In this document: in pieces, positions 1-7,990 of the stretch
Layout: each line of letters starts with the position of its first letter
Numbering within the stretch: the stretch's first letter is position 1
From: Alcaligenaceae bacterium
GTDB lineage: Bacteria > Pseudomonadota > Gammaproteobacteria > Burkholderiales > Burkholderiaceae_B
Assembly (NCBI GenBank): GCA_013416455.1
Contig: JACCES010000011.1
Span: 1-64,000 of the forward strand
DNA: 64,000 bases
Direction: 5' to 3'
Position numbers and translations under genes: made by a program
Notes under the pieces: generated by a model
Database searches by the model: none
What the model was told of the DNA's origin: nothing
Seen by the model: the letters and a program-made list of their open reading frames with translations, nothing else

Positions 1-49
1 GCTCGCGCTCCAATTCTGATACGACCACCTCGATTCCCTTGCGTCCCAT
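1..49 (-). CDS. 5' end of a truncated gene, possibly a ThDP enzyme
   Basis: On the minus strand an ATG at 49 is preceded by a good GGGAGGG ribosome-binding site about 5 bases upstream. It opens a frame that runs off the window edge after 16 codons (MGRKGIEVVVSELERE). The hydrophobic/Leu-Glu helix pattern resembles the first helix of the pyrimidine-binding domain of acetolactate-synthase-like enzymes, but 16 residues cannot settle this. It would be divergent from the ThDP enzyme starting at 390. Confidence 0.5.
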   Translation of the reverse strand, partial: MGRKGIEVVVSELERE

Positions 50-389
50 GATCAGCCCTCCCAGTCGACAGGAGAATCATAGGAGGATTTCAATAAATGT
101 AAAGTTATTTATGGGACTTAACACTAGGGGGCAGACTTTATTTCCGCACTTCAGGGTTCCGGGGCTGTTCAGGCTGTCTTGAAAAACCTGCGCAGTGAGT
201 GAACAGGGCTGCCTGAACCGCGCTTCCCTGCTTATGCACGTCTCTGAAGACACTAAAACGTCTTGCCGGATGTGATGATTCAATGATATTCTAGCCCTGG
301 ATTGTTTGTCCGGACAAATACAAAGAAGATATCTGTGAAGGTGCAATATGGATACACCCTCTGATCTTGTGAACAAGGAGACAGTGCAA
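50..389. other. Divergent intergenic region
   Basis: About 340 bases with no convincing gene lie between two divergent starts. An inverted repeat GTTCAGGC (167-174) / GCCTGAAC (211-218) with a 36-base spacer is visible and could be an operator or the base of a hairpin. The reverse-strand reading frames here have no credible start or composition. Promoters for both flanking genes are expected here, but I could not fix -35/-10 boxes. Confidence 0.4.
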
Positions 390-2240
390 ATGAGTACATC
401 GGGAGCGCGACACCCCGTGAAAGGTTTTGAGAGAATTGCTGATGCGCTTGCCGAGTCAGGTGTTGAATGCATTTTTGGAGTTTTGGGCGACGATACCGGT
501 CCATTGATCGTGGCGACCAATGAGCGCGGCATCCGTTACATCTTTGCCCGGCATGAAAATCAGGCGGTCGCAATGGCCGACGGTTATTCGCGCGCAACCG
601 GTCGTACGGGGGTGGTCACCGTCACGGGCGGGCCGGGGTTTTCCAATGCGATCACGGCGATCAATAGTGCTTATCGAGGAAAATCGCGCATCTGTGTGCT
701 GGTCGGAACAGGCAATGTCGCGGAAGATGATCTCGAATCCGAGGCTATCCGCACGACGCCGCCGGTGAACTGGCTGAAATACTTTCCGCAAACCGCCGTG
801 CTGGATATTCTTGGGATCTCTTCGGTCAAGCCGGCATCGGTCAATTCCGCCTGGCAGGAAACCCATCGGGCGATGCGCAAGGCTGCTTCAGAGACGGTTG
901 TGCTTGTGCTCCCCAGAGATGTTCTCGAAGGGGCTGTTGACCACGCGCCTATGCTCGAGCCCCGCCCGGCAGGGCTGGGTCAAGCGAGGCAAATTTCAAA
1001 TACGGCACCGCAGGTGCCCCTGTATTGTGGCGGAGAAGCTCCGACCGATACGGTCGGAGTTCTTCACGAGACAAGCCACGCATCCGGGCCGGGCGTCACC
1101 GCTGCGGGTGTTGATGCGGCCGCCGGGCTCAATAAAGAGCCGGTGGCTCCCCGGGCAGAGCAGATTTCCGCCGTTGCGGACGTGTTGCAGGAAACATGGG
1201 CGATCAACCGGCCTTTGATTCTTGCGGGCCGTGGTGCGCTTGATGCCGGCACAGAATCGGCGCTCAGACGCCTGGGCGAATTGACCGGCGCCCTCATGGC
1301 AACCACGCTGCATGCAAACGCGCTTTTTCATGGTGACCCTTACAACGTCGGCATCTGCGGCACTTACGCGTCGCCTGTGGCCTCCGAACTGATTCCCCAA
1401 GCTGACTGCGTACTGGTTTTTGGCGCAGGCCTGAACGGGTTGACGACTTACAAGAACACCTTGTTTCCGAAGGCAATGATCATCCAGGTGGACACGGATC
1501 CCGCGGCATTCGGCCGTTTTGTGGATGTCGAAATGGAGATTGCCGCGGACACCCGTTTGACAGCGGAAATGCTGGTTGCGGAACTCGAACGTCGCGCCCA
1601 CGCAGTCGAAGGTTTCAGAAGCGGCGAAGTGCGTGACCTCATCAAGGGTTTCCAGCCTCGCCACGGGGTGCAGGACAAAAGCGGGTCCGGCATGATCGAC
1701 CCTCGGATATTGATGATCGAACTCGACAGGATTCTGCCGCGGTCGCGCATCCTGTGTGCCGATGGGGGGCAGCAGGCCAGGTTTGCCATCCGTTATGTTC
1801 ATGTTGAAAAGTCACGTAACTTCCTGCAGGCCAGCGATGCCGGTGCCATTGGTCTGGGCATGGGCAGTGCCATCGGCGCCGCCGTTTCCAGGCCTGGGGA
1901 AGTGGTGCTGGCCGCTATCGGTGACGCCAGTATGATGATGACGCTGGGTGATCTTGAAACAGCCATACGGCTGCGCTTGCCGATTCTGGTGGTCGTCAGC
2001 AATGACGAAGCGCTTGGTTCCGAGGTCAACTTCTTGAGTGAGCAAGGGCTGCCCACCGAAGTTGCGCTCACGCCGTCGCCTTCCTTTGCAGCCATCGCGC
2101 AATCGATGGGGGGGCAGGCGGCAACAGTCCGGTCACCTGATGACCTGAGTGTGGTCGAAAGATGGCTGCAAGAGAGCCCGGGCGGGCCACTTGTCCTGGA
2201 TTGCCGGATCAATCCGGAGATACGGGCGCATGTTCTGTAG
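390..2240 (+). CDS. Thiamine-diphosphate-dependent enzyme (acetolactate synthase/decarboxylase family) with a repeat-derived linker
   Basis: Three-domain ThDP enzyme of the POX/ALS/decarboxylase type acting on a 2-keto acid or its CoA ester; the substrate cannot be read from the sequence. The N-terminal domain has the ThDP-activating Glu (RHENQ, Glu56). The C-terminal domain has a GDAS...N metal/ThDP motif (about 511-541), with Ala where GDG is usual. The ATG at 390 is chosen because AAGGAG lies 9 bases upstream; an in-frame ATG at 348 has a weaker site. At 616 residues it is longer than the usual 550-590. The excess lies between the first and middle domains, where the linker is about 85 residues instead of about 25, and bases 937-1067 of it match a repeat found at 41540. 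No partner gene follows; the next gene is an RNA-modifying enzyme. Confidence 0.85.
   Translation: MSTSGARHPVKGFERIADALAESGVECIFGVLGDDTGPLIVATNERGIRYIFARHENQAVAMADGYSRATGRTGVVTVTGGPGFSNAITAINSAYRGKSRICVLVGTGNVAEDDLESEAIRTTPPVNWLKYFPQTAVLDILGISSVKPASVNSAWQETHRAMRKAASETVVLVLPRDVLEGAVDHAPMLEPRPAGLGQARQISNTAPQVPLYCGGEAPTDTVGVLHETSHASGPGVTAAGVDAAAGLNKEPVAPRAEQISAVADVLQETWAINRPLILAGRGALDAGTESALRRLGELTGALMATTLHANALFHGDPYNVGICGTYASPVASELIPQADCVLVFGAGLNGLTTYKNTLFPKAMIIQVDTDPAAFGRFVDVEMEIAADTRLTAEMLVAELERRAHAVEGFRSGEVRDLIKGFQPRHGVQDKSGSGMIDPRILMIELDRILPRSRILCADGGQQARFAIRYVHVEKSRNFLQASDAGAIGLGMGSAIGAAVSRPGEVVLAAIGDASMMMTLGDLETAIRLRLPILVVVSNDEALGSEVNFLSEQGLPTEVALTPSPSFAAIAQSMGGQAATVRSPDDLSVVERWLQESPGGPLVLDCRINPEIRAHVL
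937..1067 (+). repeat. Family A repeat copy inside a coding sequence
   Basis: This 131-base segment aligns end to end with the intergenic segment 41540-41668; both begin TTGACCACG and end GTTCTTCAC. It holds three hairpins: CCCCGCCC/GGGCTGGG (one mismatch), GGCACC (1004-1009)/GGTGCC (1013-1018), and CTCCGACCG (1039-1047)/CGGTCGGAG (1051-1059), the last two perfect. It is read in frame as about residues 183-226 of the ThDP enzyme, with no stop codon. Confidence 0.8.
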
Positions 2241-2343
2241 CGGTGTGGTTTGCAGCTGATGCTGTGACAGCCTTGATGTCCGGAGGCTGGCTCGTGACGG
2301 ATGTGCATGGCGGGCTCCGATCGTCCGCTGCGGCCCTGTTGGC

Positions 2344-2370
2344 ATAATGACTATATAGAATGGTCATTAT
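2344..2370. promoter_or_regulatory. Perfect inverted repeat, operator-like
   Basis: ATAATGAC (2344-2351) and GTCATTAT (2363-2370) form a perfect 8-base inverted repeat with an 11-base AT-rich centre. Size and layout resemble operators of TetR/MarR-type dimeric repressors. It lies 33 bases before the upstream ATG of the pseudouridine synthase gene. No such regulator is adjacent. Confidence 0.5.
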
Positions 2371-2438
2371 TGCCATGCCAGGGGCCACACATCCTGGAAG
2401 GAATGGCCTGCCAACCTTTTCATCCGAGCGTATGGTTC

Positions 2439-3044
2439 ATGCCGCCCCACACCCCCAGGCTGTTGATGCTGAACAAGCCTTTCGACGTGCTCAGCCAGTT
2501 CAGCGGCGGCGAAGGCCGCGCAACGCTCAAGAACTTCGTCGATGTCCCCGACGTTTATCCGGCGGGCCGGTTGGACCGTGACAGCGAAGGCTTGCTTCTG
2601 CTGACCAATGACGGCCGCCTTCAGGCGCACATTGCGGATCCGCGCCACAAGATGGCGAAGACGTATTGGGCGCAGGTGGAAGGGGAGCCCTCGCCGGAGC
2701 AGTTGGAACGCCTTCGCCGGGGCGTCACGCTCAAGGACGGCCCGACTTTGCCCGCAGGGGCCGAGCGCATGGGCGAGCCGCAAGTATGGGCGCGGAACCC
2801 GCCGGTTCGTTTCCGCAAGACGATCCCGACCACGTGGCTGGCGATCACGATAAAGGAAGGTCGCAATAGGCAGGTGCGGCGCATGACCGCCGCGGTAGGC
2901 CTGCCCACGCTGCGGCTCATTCGCGTGCAGGTGGGGCCCTGGAAACTGGATGGTCTGCTTCCCGGGCAGTGGCGCGCGCTTGATGCGAGTTCCGCGTATC
3001 TGCCCCACAAGGCGAAGCGCGAAGCCAGTAAACGGCCACAGTGA
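2439..3044 (+). CDS. rluE: RluE-like 23S rRNA pseudouridine synthase
   Basis: Pseudouridine synthase of the RsuA/RluB/E/F family, predicted to isomerise a uridine in 23S rRNA. The family signature [17 protein letters not shown] is present, with catalytic Asp46 counted from the ATG at 2439. The C-terminal [10 protein letters not shown] motif typical of the family is also present. There is no S4 RNA-binding domain, as in E. coli RluE, and the length of 201 residues fits RluE. An in-frame ATG at 2403 (213 aa) is possible. The enzymatic core begins at PRLLMLNKP just after the chosen start. It is a housekeeping gene unrelated to the catabolic neighbours. Confidence 0.8.
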   Translation: MPPHTPRLLMLNKPFDVLSQFSGGEGRATLKNFVDVPDVYPAGRLDRDSEGLLLLTNDGRLQAHIADPRHKMAKTYWAQVEGEPSPEQLERLRRGVTLKDGPTLPAGAERMGEPQVWARNPPVRFRKTIPTTWLAITIKEGRNRQVRRMTAAVGLPTLRLIRVQVGPWKLDGLLPGQWRALDASSAYLPHKAKREASKRPQ

Positions 3045-3233
3045 GCGGGAAGCTCAGCAAGGGTCTGTCGTGATGCATTGTCAGGAATAGTGTTCCGGAT
3101 CACTTCAGCAACATGGCGATCTACGCTTTAGCATCTTGGGTGCAATCGGCCAGGGGCTACGGGCGGTTACTCGGATGCGGCCGGAAAAGCAGCCTGGGCC
3201 GCACGAACCAGGGGGGGCCAGATGAAGATCCGG

Positions 3234-3644
3234 CTATTTTGCATCCCGCGTCGCGAATATGCCCGTCGCCCTCACTATCTTCACGTCATCAACCTGCAGC
3301 AGGCAGGTAGCATAAATGAGCCTTTTACCTTGCTTGTCGATGCTGACGCGCGCTTCAAGCCAATCGCCGATCTTTGCCGCACTCAGGTAGTCTATCGACA
3401 TGCTTGCGGTGACGATGGAGGTATTGCATTGAAGCGGTATGTAGTACCCCAGGGTACAGTCGGCCAGGGTCGCCAGCAGCCCGCCATGGGCGATCTGGTG
3501 CATGTTGGCATGGGTTTCCTGCAACCGTAGCGCCAGGATGGAGTCGGATTCTTTCTTATAGATGGGGCCGATCGTGGCGACGTGCGTTACGAAGGGGGTG
3601 GTTGGCACCCACGGTACAAATCCTTGCGGGATCTCTGTTGTCAT
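3234..3644 (-). CDS. PaaI-family hotdog thioesterase
   Basis: Single-domain hotdog protein of 136 residues, predicted to hydrolyse acyl-CoA (often aryl-acyl-CoA) thioesters in the cytoplasm. The PaaI signature HGGLLATLADCTLGY is clear; its Asp is the expected catalytic residue. The ATG at 3644 has AAGGAA 9 bases upstream, so it is preferred to an in-frame GTG at 3686. It is convergent with the pseudouridine synthase and lies after the LysR gene on the same strand; the 109-base gap argues against tight co-transcription. Confidence 0.8.
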   Translation of the reverse strand: MTTEIPQGFVPWVPTTPFVTHVATIGPIYKKESDSILALRLQETHANMHQIAHGGLLATLADCTLGYYIPLQCNTSIVTASMSIDYLSAAKIGDWLEARVSIDKQGKRLIYATCLLQVDDVKIVRATGIFATRDAK

Positions 3645-3753
3645 CTGATGATATTCCTTTGCTTGGGTTGATTGCGTTCCCGCCACCCTTCACCGATAAG
3701 TGGCTGGTCTTCCGGCCGACGAAAACTAGATGATAAGAGATGCATGGGGCGCG

Positions 3754-4662
3754 CTATTGATCTGACAACTCTTCATTCAATGCGCGCGAGCTTAAAAGCG
3801 ATATGACTGTCGTGCAGGCTGGCGAAACGTCTCGCCGGGGATAAGTAATGCCCAGCTGGCGCTCCATGGTTGTTTCAGGTAGCGATACCTCATGGAGCAG
3901 ACCTCTGGCCTTTGGGTGCGTAATCGCCAGTTTGGAGAGAAACGACAATGAATTCGTCCTTGCTATGACATCATGCAGGTTGGGCAGGACATTGGTCTCG
4001 ATGTACGCTTCGGGCGGGGTTAGCTCCCGTGACTGGAATACCTGATCCAGCCAGATCCGGCTTGCTACCTGCCGGGATGGCAATATCCACTGATACTCGA
4101 GCAGGTCTGCAAGGCCGAAGGCATGCCGTTGAAAAATAGGATGTTCACTGCTTGCGGCAACGACAACGGTGTCTTGCAGTATGCCCCGGCTGATGAGCCG
4201 CTGGTCGTTGGGAAGTGCGCCCACGATGAGGTCGAGCTTGCTTTCCGACATCTGCTCTTTCAGGACGTAGTTGGTGTTGACTACGATTTCGAGGGAGATG
4301 CCCGGCGCCTCTCGCGATATCAGGGAGCATATGGTCGGCAACAGGTAGTCGGCCGTTATCGGGCCACAACCGAGGCGCACTTTCCCCACATTGCCCTTGG
4401 CCAGCTCTCTCATATCGCCAAGGTGACGCTCACATGCCTCCCGTACCTTCTTGGCTCGCGTGTACAGCTCTTTGCCGACGACAGTGAGTGTCAAGCTGCG
4501 TCCCGTCCGATCAAATACGGGAGCGCCGAGATCCTCCTCGATGCGTCGAATGCATTTGGTCAGCGCAGGCTGGCTGCGATGCAATAGCGCGGCTGCACGG
4601 CCCAGGTGACTCTGTTCGGCGATGATTTCAAAATACCGAAGGTCGCGTAGATCGATATTCAT
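3754..4662 (-). CDS. LysR-family transcriptional regulator
   Basis: 302 residues with an N-terminal winged helix-turn-helix (MNIDLRDLRYFEIIAEQSHLG start, helix near 18-37) followed by a periplasmic-binding-like effector domain. Family members bind T-N11-A sites in the divergent promoter and activate with a small-molecule co-inducer. It is transcribed divergently from the Bug/CoA-transferase operon at 4780, with 117 bases between them, so that operon is its likely target. The inducer is probably the imported carboxylate or a derivative. Confidence 0.9.
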   Translation of the reverse strand: MNIDLRDLRYFEIIAEQSHLGRAAALLHRSQPALTKCIRRIEEDLGAPVFDRTGRSLTLTVVGKELYTRAKKVREACERHLGDMRELAKGNVGKVRLGCGPITADYLLPTICSLISREAPGISLEIVVNTNYVLKEQMSESKLDLIVGALPNDQRLISRGILQDTVVVAASSEHPIFQRHAFGLADLLEYQWILPSRQVASRIWLDQVFQSRELTPPEAYIETNVLPNLHDVIARTNSLSFLSKLAITHPKARGLLHEVSLPETTMERQLGITYPRRDVSPACTTVISLLSSRALNEELSDQ

Positions 4663-4779
4663 TTGATTCCTGCGGGTAATCTATCCATCAACATTATTCA
4701 ATAGACGGTTATCGTCAGCTGGCATTAAATCACAACCACGCGGCACCCTGCTTCCTAGGGCCAAAATAAGGACACAACG

Positions 4780-5757
4780 ATGAAAATGCATAAATTCTTT
4801 GCCATTGCGGCCTTGAGTGTGGGCTCTGTGCTAGTGGCGCCGTTCGCCGCTGCCGCAGACAGCTATCCGAATCAACCTATAAAGCTGATCGTTCCCTTCC
4901 CGCCCGGCGGGGGCACGGACACCATTGCGCGTTTTCTGGCTAACGAGCTGAGTGAAAGCTATTCATGGAACGTAGTGGTAGAGAATCGGCCCGGGGCGGG
5001 CGGCACAATTGGCCTGGGGATGTTGGCGCGCTCCAGTCCGGACGGCTACACCATGGCTGTTGGCCAGACGTCCAATCTGTCCATCAACCCGTACCTGTAC
5101 AAGGATATCTCTTACAAGGTGCAGGACGACTTCGCGCCGGTCGTTTCGTTGGAAGCGCAGCCCATGGTTCTTCTTACCAGTGCGAAAAGGAACTTTCGCT
5201 CTGTCGCGGACCTGATCGCGTATGCCAAGGACAATCCCGGCACGCTGGCGGTCGGGAATGCGGGCACTGGTACGGTAGGTGATATTACGGGGCGCTACTT
5301 CGCCCAGGAGGCCGACATAGACTTGTTGCATGTGCCCTATAAAGGGGCCGCGCCGGCTATGAATGATTTGCTCGGCGGCCAGATAGACATCATCTTCGCA
5401 GCGACGCCGGCCGCAATGGCGCAACGCAACAGCGACAAAATCAACGTGCTCGCGGTCACTACACTTGAGCCGGTTCCCCAGCTGCCAGGTGTGCCTTTGC
5501 TGACAGAAACGCTGCCGGGGTTCGAGGCGGCGTCCAAGTCCGGCATCGTCGTGCCTGCCGGCACTCCTGAGGGCATTATCGACATCCTCAACGAAAGAAT
5601 AAATGAGGCTCTGTCCTCCGCCAATATGATCGAGAAGCTGCAAGGGGCGGGCAGCGTCATCATGGGCGGGACGGTTGAGAAGTTCGCCCAGGAAGTGGTG
5701 GAGGACTCCTCGAAGTGGTCAGCCATCATCAAGGCCGCCGATATCCGCATTGATTAA
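4780..5757 (+). CDS. Bug (TctC) family periplasmic solute receptor
   Basis: 325-residue extracytoplasmic substrate-binding protein. A Sec signal peptide spans about residues 1-25 (positive start MKMHK, hydrophobic core, AAA before DSYP). Bug hallmarks follow: PFPPGGGTDTIAR, VENRPGAGGTIG, PDGYT and VPYKGAAPAMNDLLGGQID. Bug receptors clamp a carboxylate through two loops. AAGGA sits about 9 bases before the ATG. It is the first gene of an operon with CoA-transferase III, a citryl-CoA-lyase-like protein and an amidase, so a di- or tricarboxylate ligand is plausible. No TctA/TctB permease is nearby. The stop codon lies within the left end of a family B repeat. Confidence 0.92.
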   Translation: MKMHKFFAIAALSVGSVLVAPFAAAADSYPNQPIKLIVPFPPGGGTDTIARFLANELSESYSWNVVVENRPGAGGTIGLGMLARSSPDGYTMAVGQTSNLSINPYLYKDISYKVQDDFAPVVSLEAQPMVLLTSAKRNFRSVADLIAYAKDNPGTLAVGNAGTGTVGDITGRYFAQEADIDLLHVPYKGAAPAMNDLLGGQIDIIFAATPAAMAQRNSDKINVLAVTTLEPVPQLPGVPLLTETLPGFEAASKSGIVVPAGTPEGIIDILNERINEALSSANMIEKLQGAGSVIMGGTVEKFAQEVVEDSSKWSAIIKAADIRID

Positions 5758-5922
5758 GGACCTTTTGATCAAGTCGAGCGGAAAGCGGGCGCTGTGGATC
5801 GGAGTGAAATGCGAGGCGCAAAGCGCAGTGATAGCAGTAGCTATCGCGAGCATTCGCAACGAAGCAGATCGCCCGATTCCACAGATGCACGCGGCGCGGG
5901 GACTTGATCAGAGGACCCTTAA
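5754..5922 (+). repeat. Family B repeat, full 169-bp copy
   Basis: Begins TTAAGGACCTTTTGATCAAG and ends with an imperfect inverted copy, GATCAGAGGACCCTTAA (about 18 of 22 terminal bases pair). The interior resembles 38005-38173, which has exactly the same length. A central hairpin GTGATAGC/GCTATCGC is present. It lies inside the operon, between the Bug stop codon and the CoA-transferase start, and codes for nothing recognisable. Confidence 0.8.
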
Positions 5923-5946
5923 CACGTTATTGATTCAAGGAAAAGC

Positions 5947-7155
5947 GTGACACCTATACATGCTCCGTTGCAGAACATTCGTGTTCTCGATCTCACCAAT
6001 GTGCTGTCAGGGCCTTATTGCTGCAATCAACTTGCGCTGATGGGAGCAGAGGTGATCAAGGTCGAGACACCACAAAGCGGTGATCTTGCGCGGCAGTTGG
6101 GTGCCGACCCTTCGCTCAATCAGCGTTTCATGGGCTTGTCTTTCCTCGCGCAGAATGCCGGGAAGCGTTCCGTGACCATCAATCTCAAACATGCCAAGGG
6201 CAGGGAAATCTTTTTGAGGTTGCTCCAGAGCGCGGATGTCGTGGTGGAGAACTTCCGGCCTGGCGTCATGGAGCGCCTTGGCCTTGGGTTTGATGTGCTG
6301 TCCTCTCACCAGCCACGATTGGTGTATTGCGCGATCTCCGGGTTCGGGCAGAATGGACCATTGAAGAGTCTGCCCGCCTACGACCAGATTATTCAGGGTA
6401 TGGCCGGGGTCATGGCGATTACTGGCGGGCCGGACACGGCCCCCTACCGGGTGGGCTACCCACTGGCGGATACGGTGGGTGGTATGACGGCCGCTTTTGC
6501 CATTGCAGCGCAGCTGGCAAACCCGTCGCGCATGCAAGCGTGCTTCATCGATGTTTCGATGCTCGAATCAGTCCTTTCCGGGATGGGCTGGGTGGTGTCG
6601 AATTACTTGAATGCCAATGTCATTCCCTCCGCTCGGGGGAACGATAACTTTACCGCCAGCCCATCAGGCACGTTTGCCACCGGCGATGGCCTGCTCAATA
6701 TTGCAGCCAACAAGCAGGAGCAATTCGAGGCCCTATGCGAAGCGCTGGGCCGCCAGGATCTCATCGCCGACCCTCGTTTTTCGACACGCGAGGCGCGGCT
6801 TGAATATCGACAAACACTGACCACAGAGCTTGAGCGGGCACTGAAGGCGCGGGCCGCCGAAGAATGGTGGCCCGAGCTGGCCGGCCGCGGCATCCCGTGT
6901 GGGCCGGTGCTTGGTGTTCAGGACGTTCTTCATCATCCACAAATCCAGATGCGCAATCTGGTGGCCGCTATCGATGACGTGTCCGCTGTCGGCGCCGAGA
7001 TTCGGGTAGTGCGCAGCGGCTTTCAGGTCAACGGCAAGGTTGCCGAGGTCGAGGCGCCGCCGCCGCAGCTGGGCGAGCATACCGCGGCGATTCTTAGTGA
7101 ACTGGGTTACAGCGACGAGGACATTGCCCGTCTCGTCGAGGACAAGACAATATGA
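5947..7155 (+). CDS. CaiB/BaiF family (class III) CoA-transferase
   Basis: 402-residue class III CoA-transferase, moving CoA from a donor such as succinyl-CoA to a carboxylic acid through an aspartyl intermediate. The N-terminal RVLDLTNVLSGPYC and KVETPQSGD segments are typical. The expected catalytic Asp is Asp175 in the YPLADTVGG motif. The GTG start at 5947 has AAGGAA 5 bases upstream. The 3' end overlaps the next gene by 4 bases (ATGA), implying translational coupling. With the Bug receptor and the citrate-lyase-like gene it suggests activation of an imported carboxylate to its CoA ester before C-C cleavage. Confidence 0.92.
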   Translation: MTPIHAPLQNIRVLDLTNVLSGPYCCNQLALMGAEVIKVETPQSGDLARQLGADPSLNQRFMGLSFLAQNAGKRSVTINLKHAKGREIFLRLLQSADVVVENFRPGVMERLGLGFDVLSSHQPRLVYCAISGFGQNGPLKSLPAYDQIIQGMAGVMAITGGPDTAPYRVGYPLADTVGGMTAAFAIAAQLANPSRMQACFIDVSMLESVLSGMGWVVSNYLNANVIPSARGNDNFTASPSGTFATGDGLLNIAANKQEQFEALCEALGRQDLIADPRFSTREARLEYRQTLTTELERALKARAAEEWWPELAGRGIPCGPVLGVQDVLHHPQIQMRNLVAAIDDVSAVGAEIRVVRSGFQVNGKVAEVEAPPPQLGEHTAAILSELGYSDEDIARLVEDKTI

Positions 7156-7988
7156 GCGATATCAACGGCAACGAGGCCATGGAGTCCGCTGACTGGTGGC
7201 GCACCTCGATCATCGATATGCAGCCCGGAAGTATCCGGTTTCGAGGCTATGCGATTCAAGATCTCATCGGTAACGTGGGATTTGCCGAGATGGCCTGGCT
7301 AATGATGCGTGGCGATCTTCCTACGCGTCAACAGGGCAGCTTGCTGGAGGCGGCGCTTGTCGCGGCGGTTGACCATGGCCCGCAGGCGCCCAGCATAGCG
7401 ATCTCCCGTATGGCCTCGACATGCGGGGTGGGCTTGAATAATGCCATGGCCTCGGCCTTGAACGTGTTGGGTGACGTGCATGGTGGGGCCGGTGAACAAG
7501 CGGTGGAGTTGTACGTCCGGATAGACGCAAGTGTTCAGGCAGGCAACGATCTGGCTGCGGCGGTCGCGCTTGAGCTGGATGCCTACACGCAGGAGCACGG
7601 GAAGTATGTGCCTGGATTCGGGCACCGCTTTCACCAACTTGACCCGCGTGCGCCCCGGCTGCTTGGCTTGGTGGATGCCGCCGCTGCCGAGCAGGTGGTG
7701 AGCGGAAATTTCGCGGCAATTGGTCGTGCGATCGAGCAGACGCTGCAACAGCGCAAGAACAGGCCGATACCAATGAATGTCGATGGCGCCACCGCCGTCA
7801 TTTATGCTGAGCTGGGTTTTCCTCCGGCGTTGGCGCGTGGGCTGTTCTGCTTATCGCGCTCAGTGGGCATTCTTGCGCACGCCTGGGAACAAATGGAACA
7901 AGGCGGGCGTAACAAAGGGCCGATGCCAAGGCGGTTTCTGCCCGCCTACGAAGGGCGGGTGGCCAGAAGCCTGCCGGATCGCGCCTGA
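7152..7988 (+). CDS. Citryl-CoA lyase-like protein (short citrate synthase family)
   Basis: 278 residues matching only the catalytic half of citrate synthase, the size range of citryl-CoA lyases and related retro-Claisen enzymes. All three catalytic positions are kept: His110 (VHGGAGEQ), His159 (PGFGHRFHQLDPRA) and Asp211 (MNVDGAT). Family knowledge suggests it cleaves a citryl-CoA-like thioester to acetyl-CoA or an acyl-CoA plus a keto acid, which fits a preceding CoA-transferase. Start and stop overlap or abut both neighbours. The exact substrate (citryl-, citramalyl- or another malyl-type CoA) is inferred, not seen. Confidence 0.8.
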   Translation: MSDINGNEAMESADWWRTSIIDMQPGSIRFRGYAIQDLIGNVGFAEMAWLMMRGDLPTRQQGSLLEAALVAAVDHGPQAPSIAISRMASTCGVGLNNAMASALNVLGDVHGGAGEQAVELYVRIDASVQAGNDLAAAVALELDAYTQEHGKYVPGFGHRFHQLDPRAPRLLGLVDAAAAEQVVSGNFAAIGRAIEQTLQQRKNRPIPMNVDGATAVIYAELGFPPALARGLFCLSRSVGILAHAWEQMEQGGRNKGPMPRRFLPAYEGRVARSLPDRA

Positions 7989-7990
7989 CC

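Noticed and set aside
77-532. A 151-residue minus-strand frame across the first intergenic region.
   Set aside because: It runs antisense into the ThDP gene and has no ribosome-binding site or family features.
4663-4779. LysR operator in the 3754/4780 divergent region.
   Set aside because: TCTAT/ATAGA arms are too short and the spacing too long for a confident T-N11-A box.
5754-5922. Riboswitch or small RNA as an explanation for family B.
   Set aside because: The same-length copy at 38005, terminal inverted repeats and TTAA ends fit a repeat element better than a ligand-binding leader.
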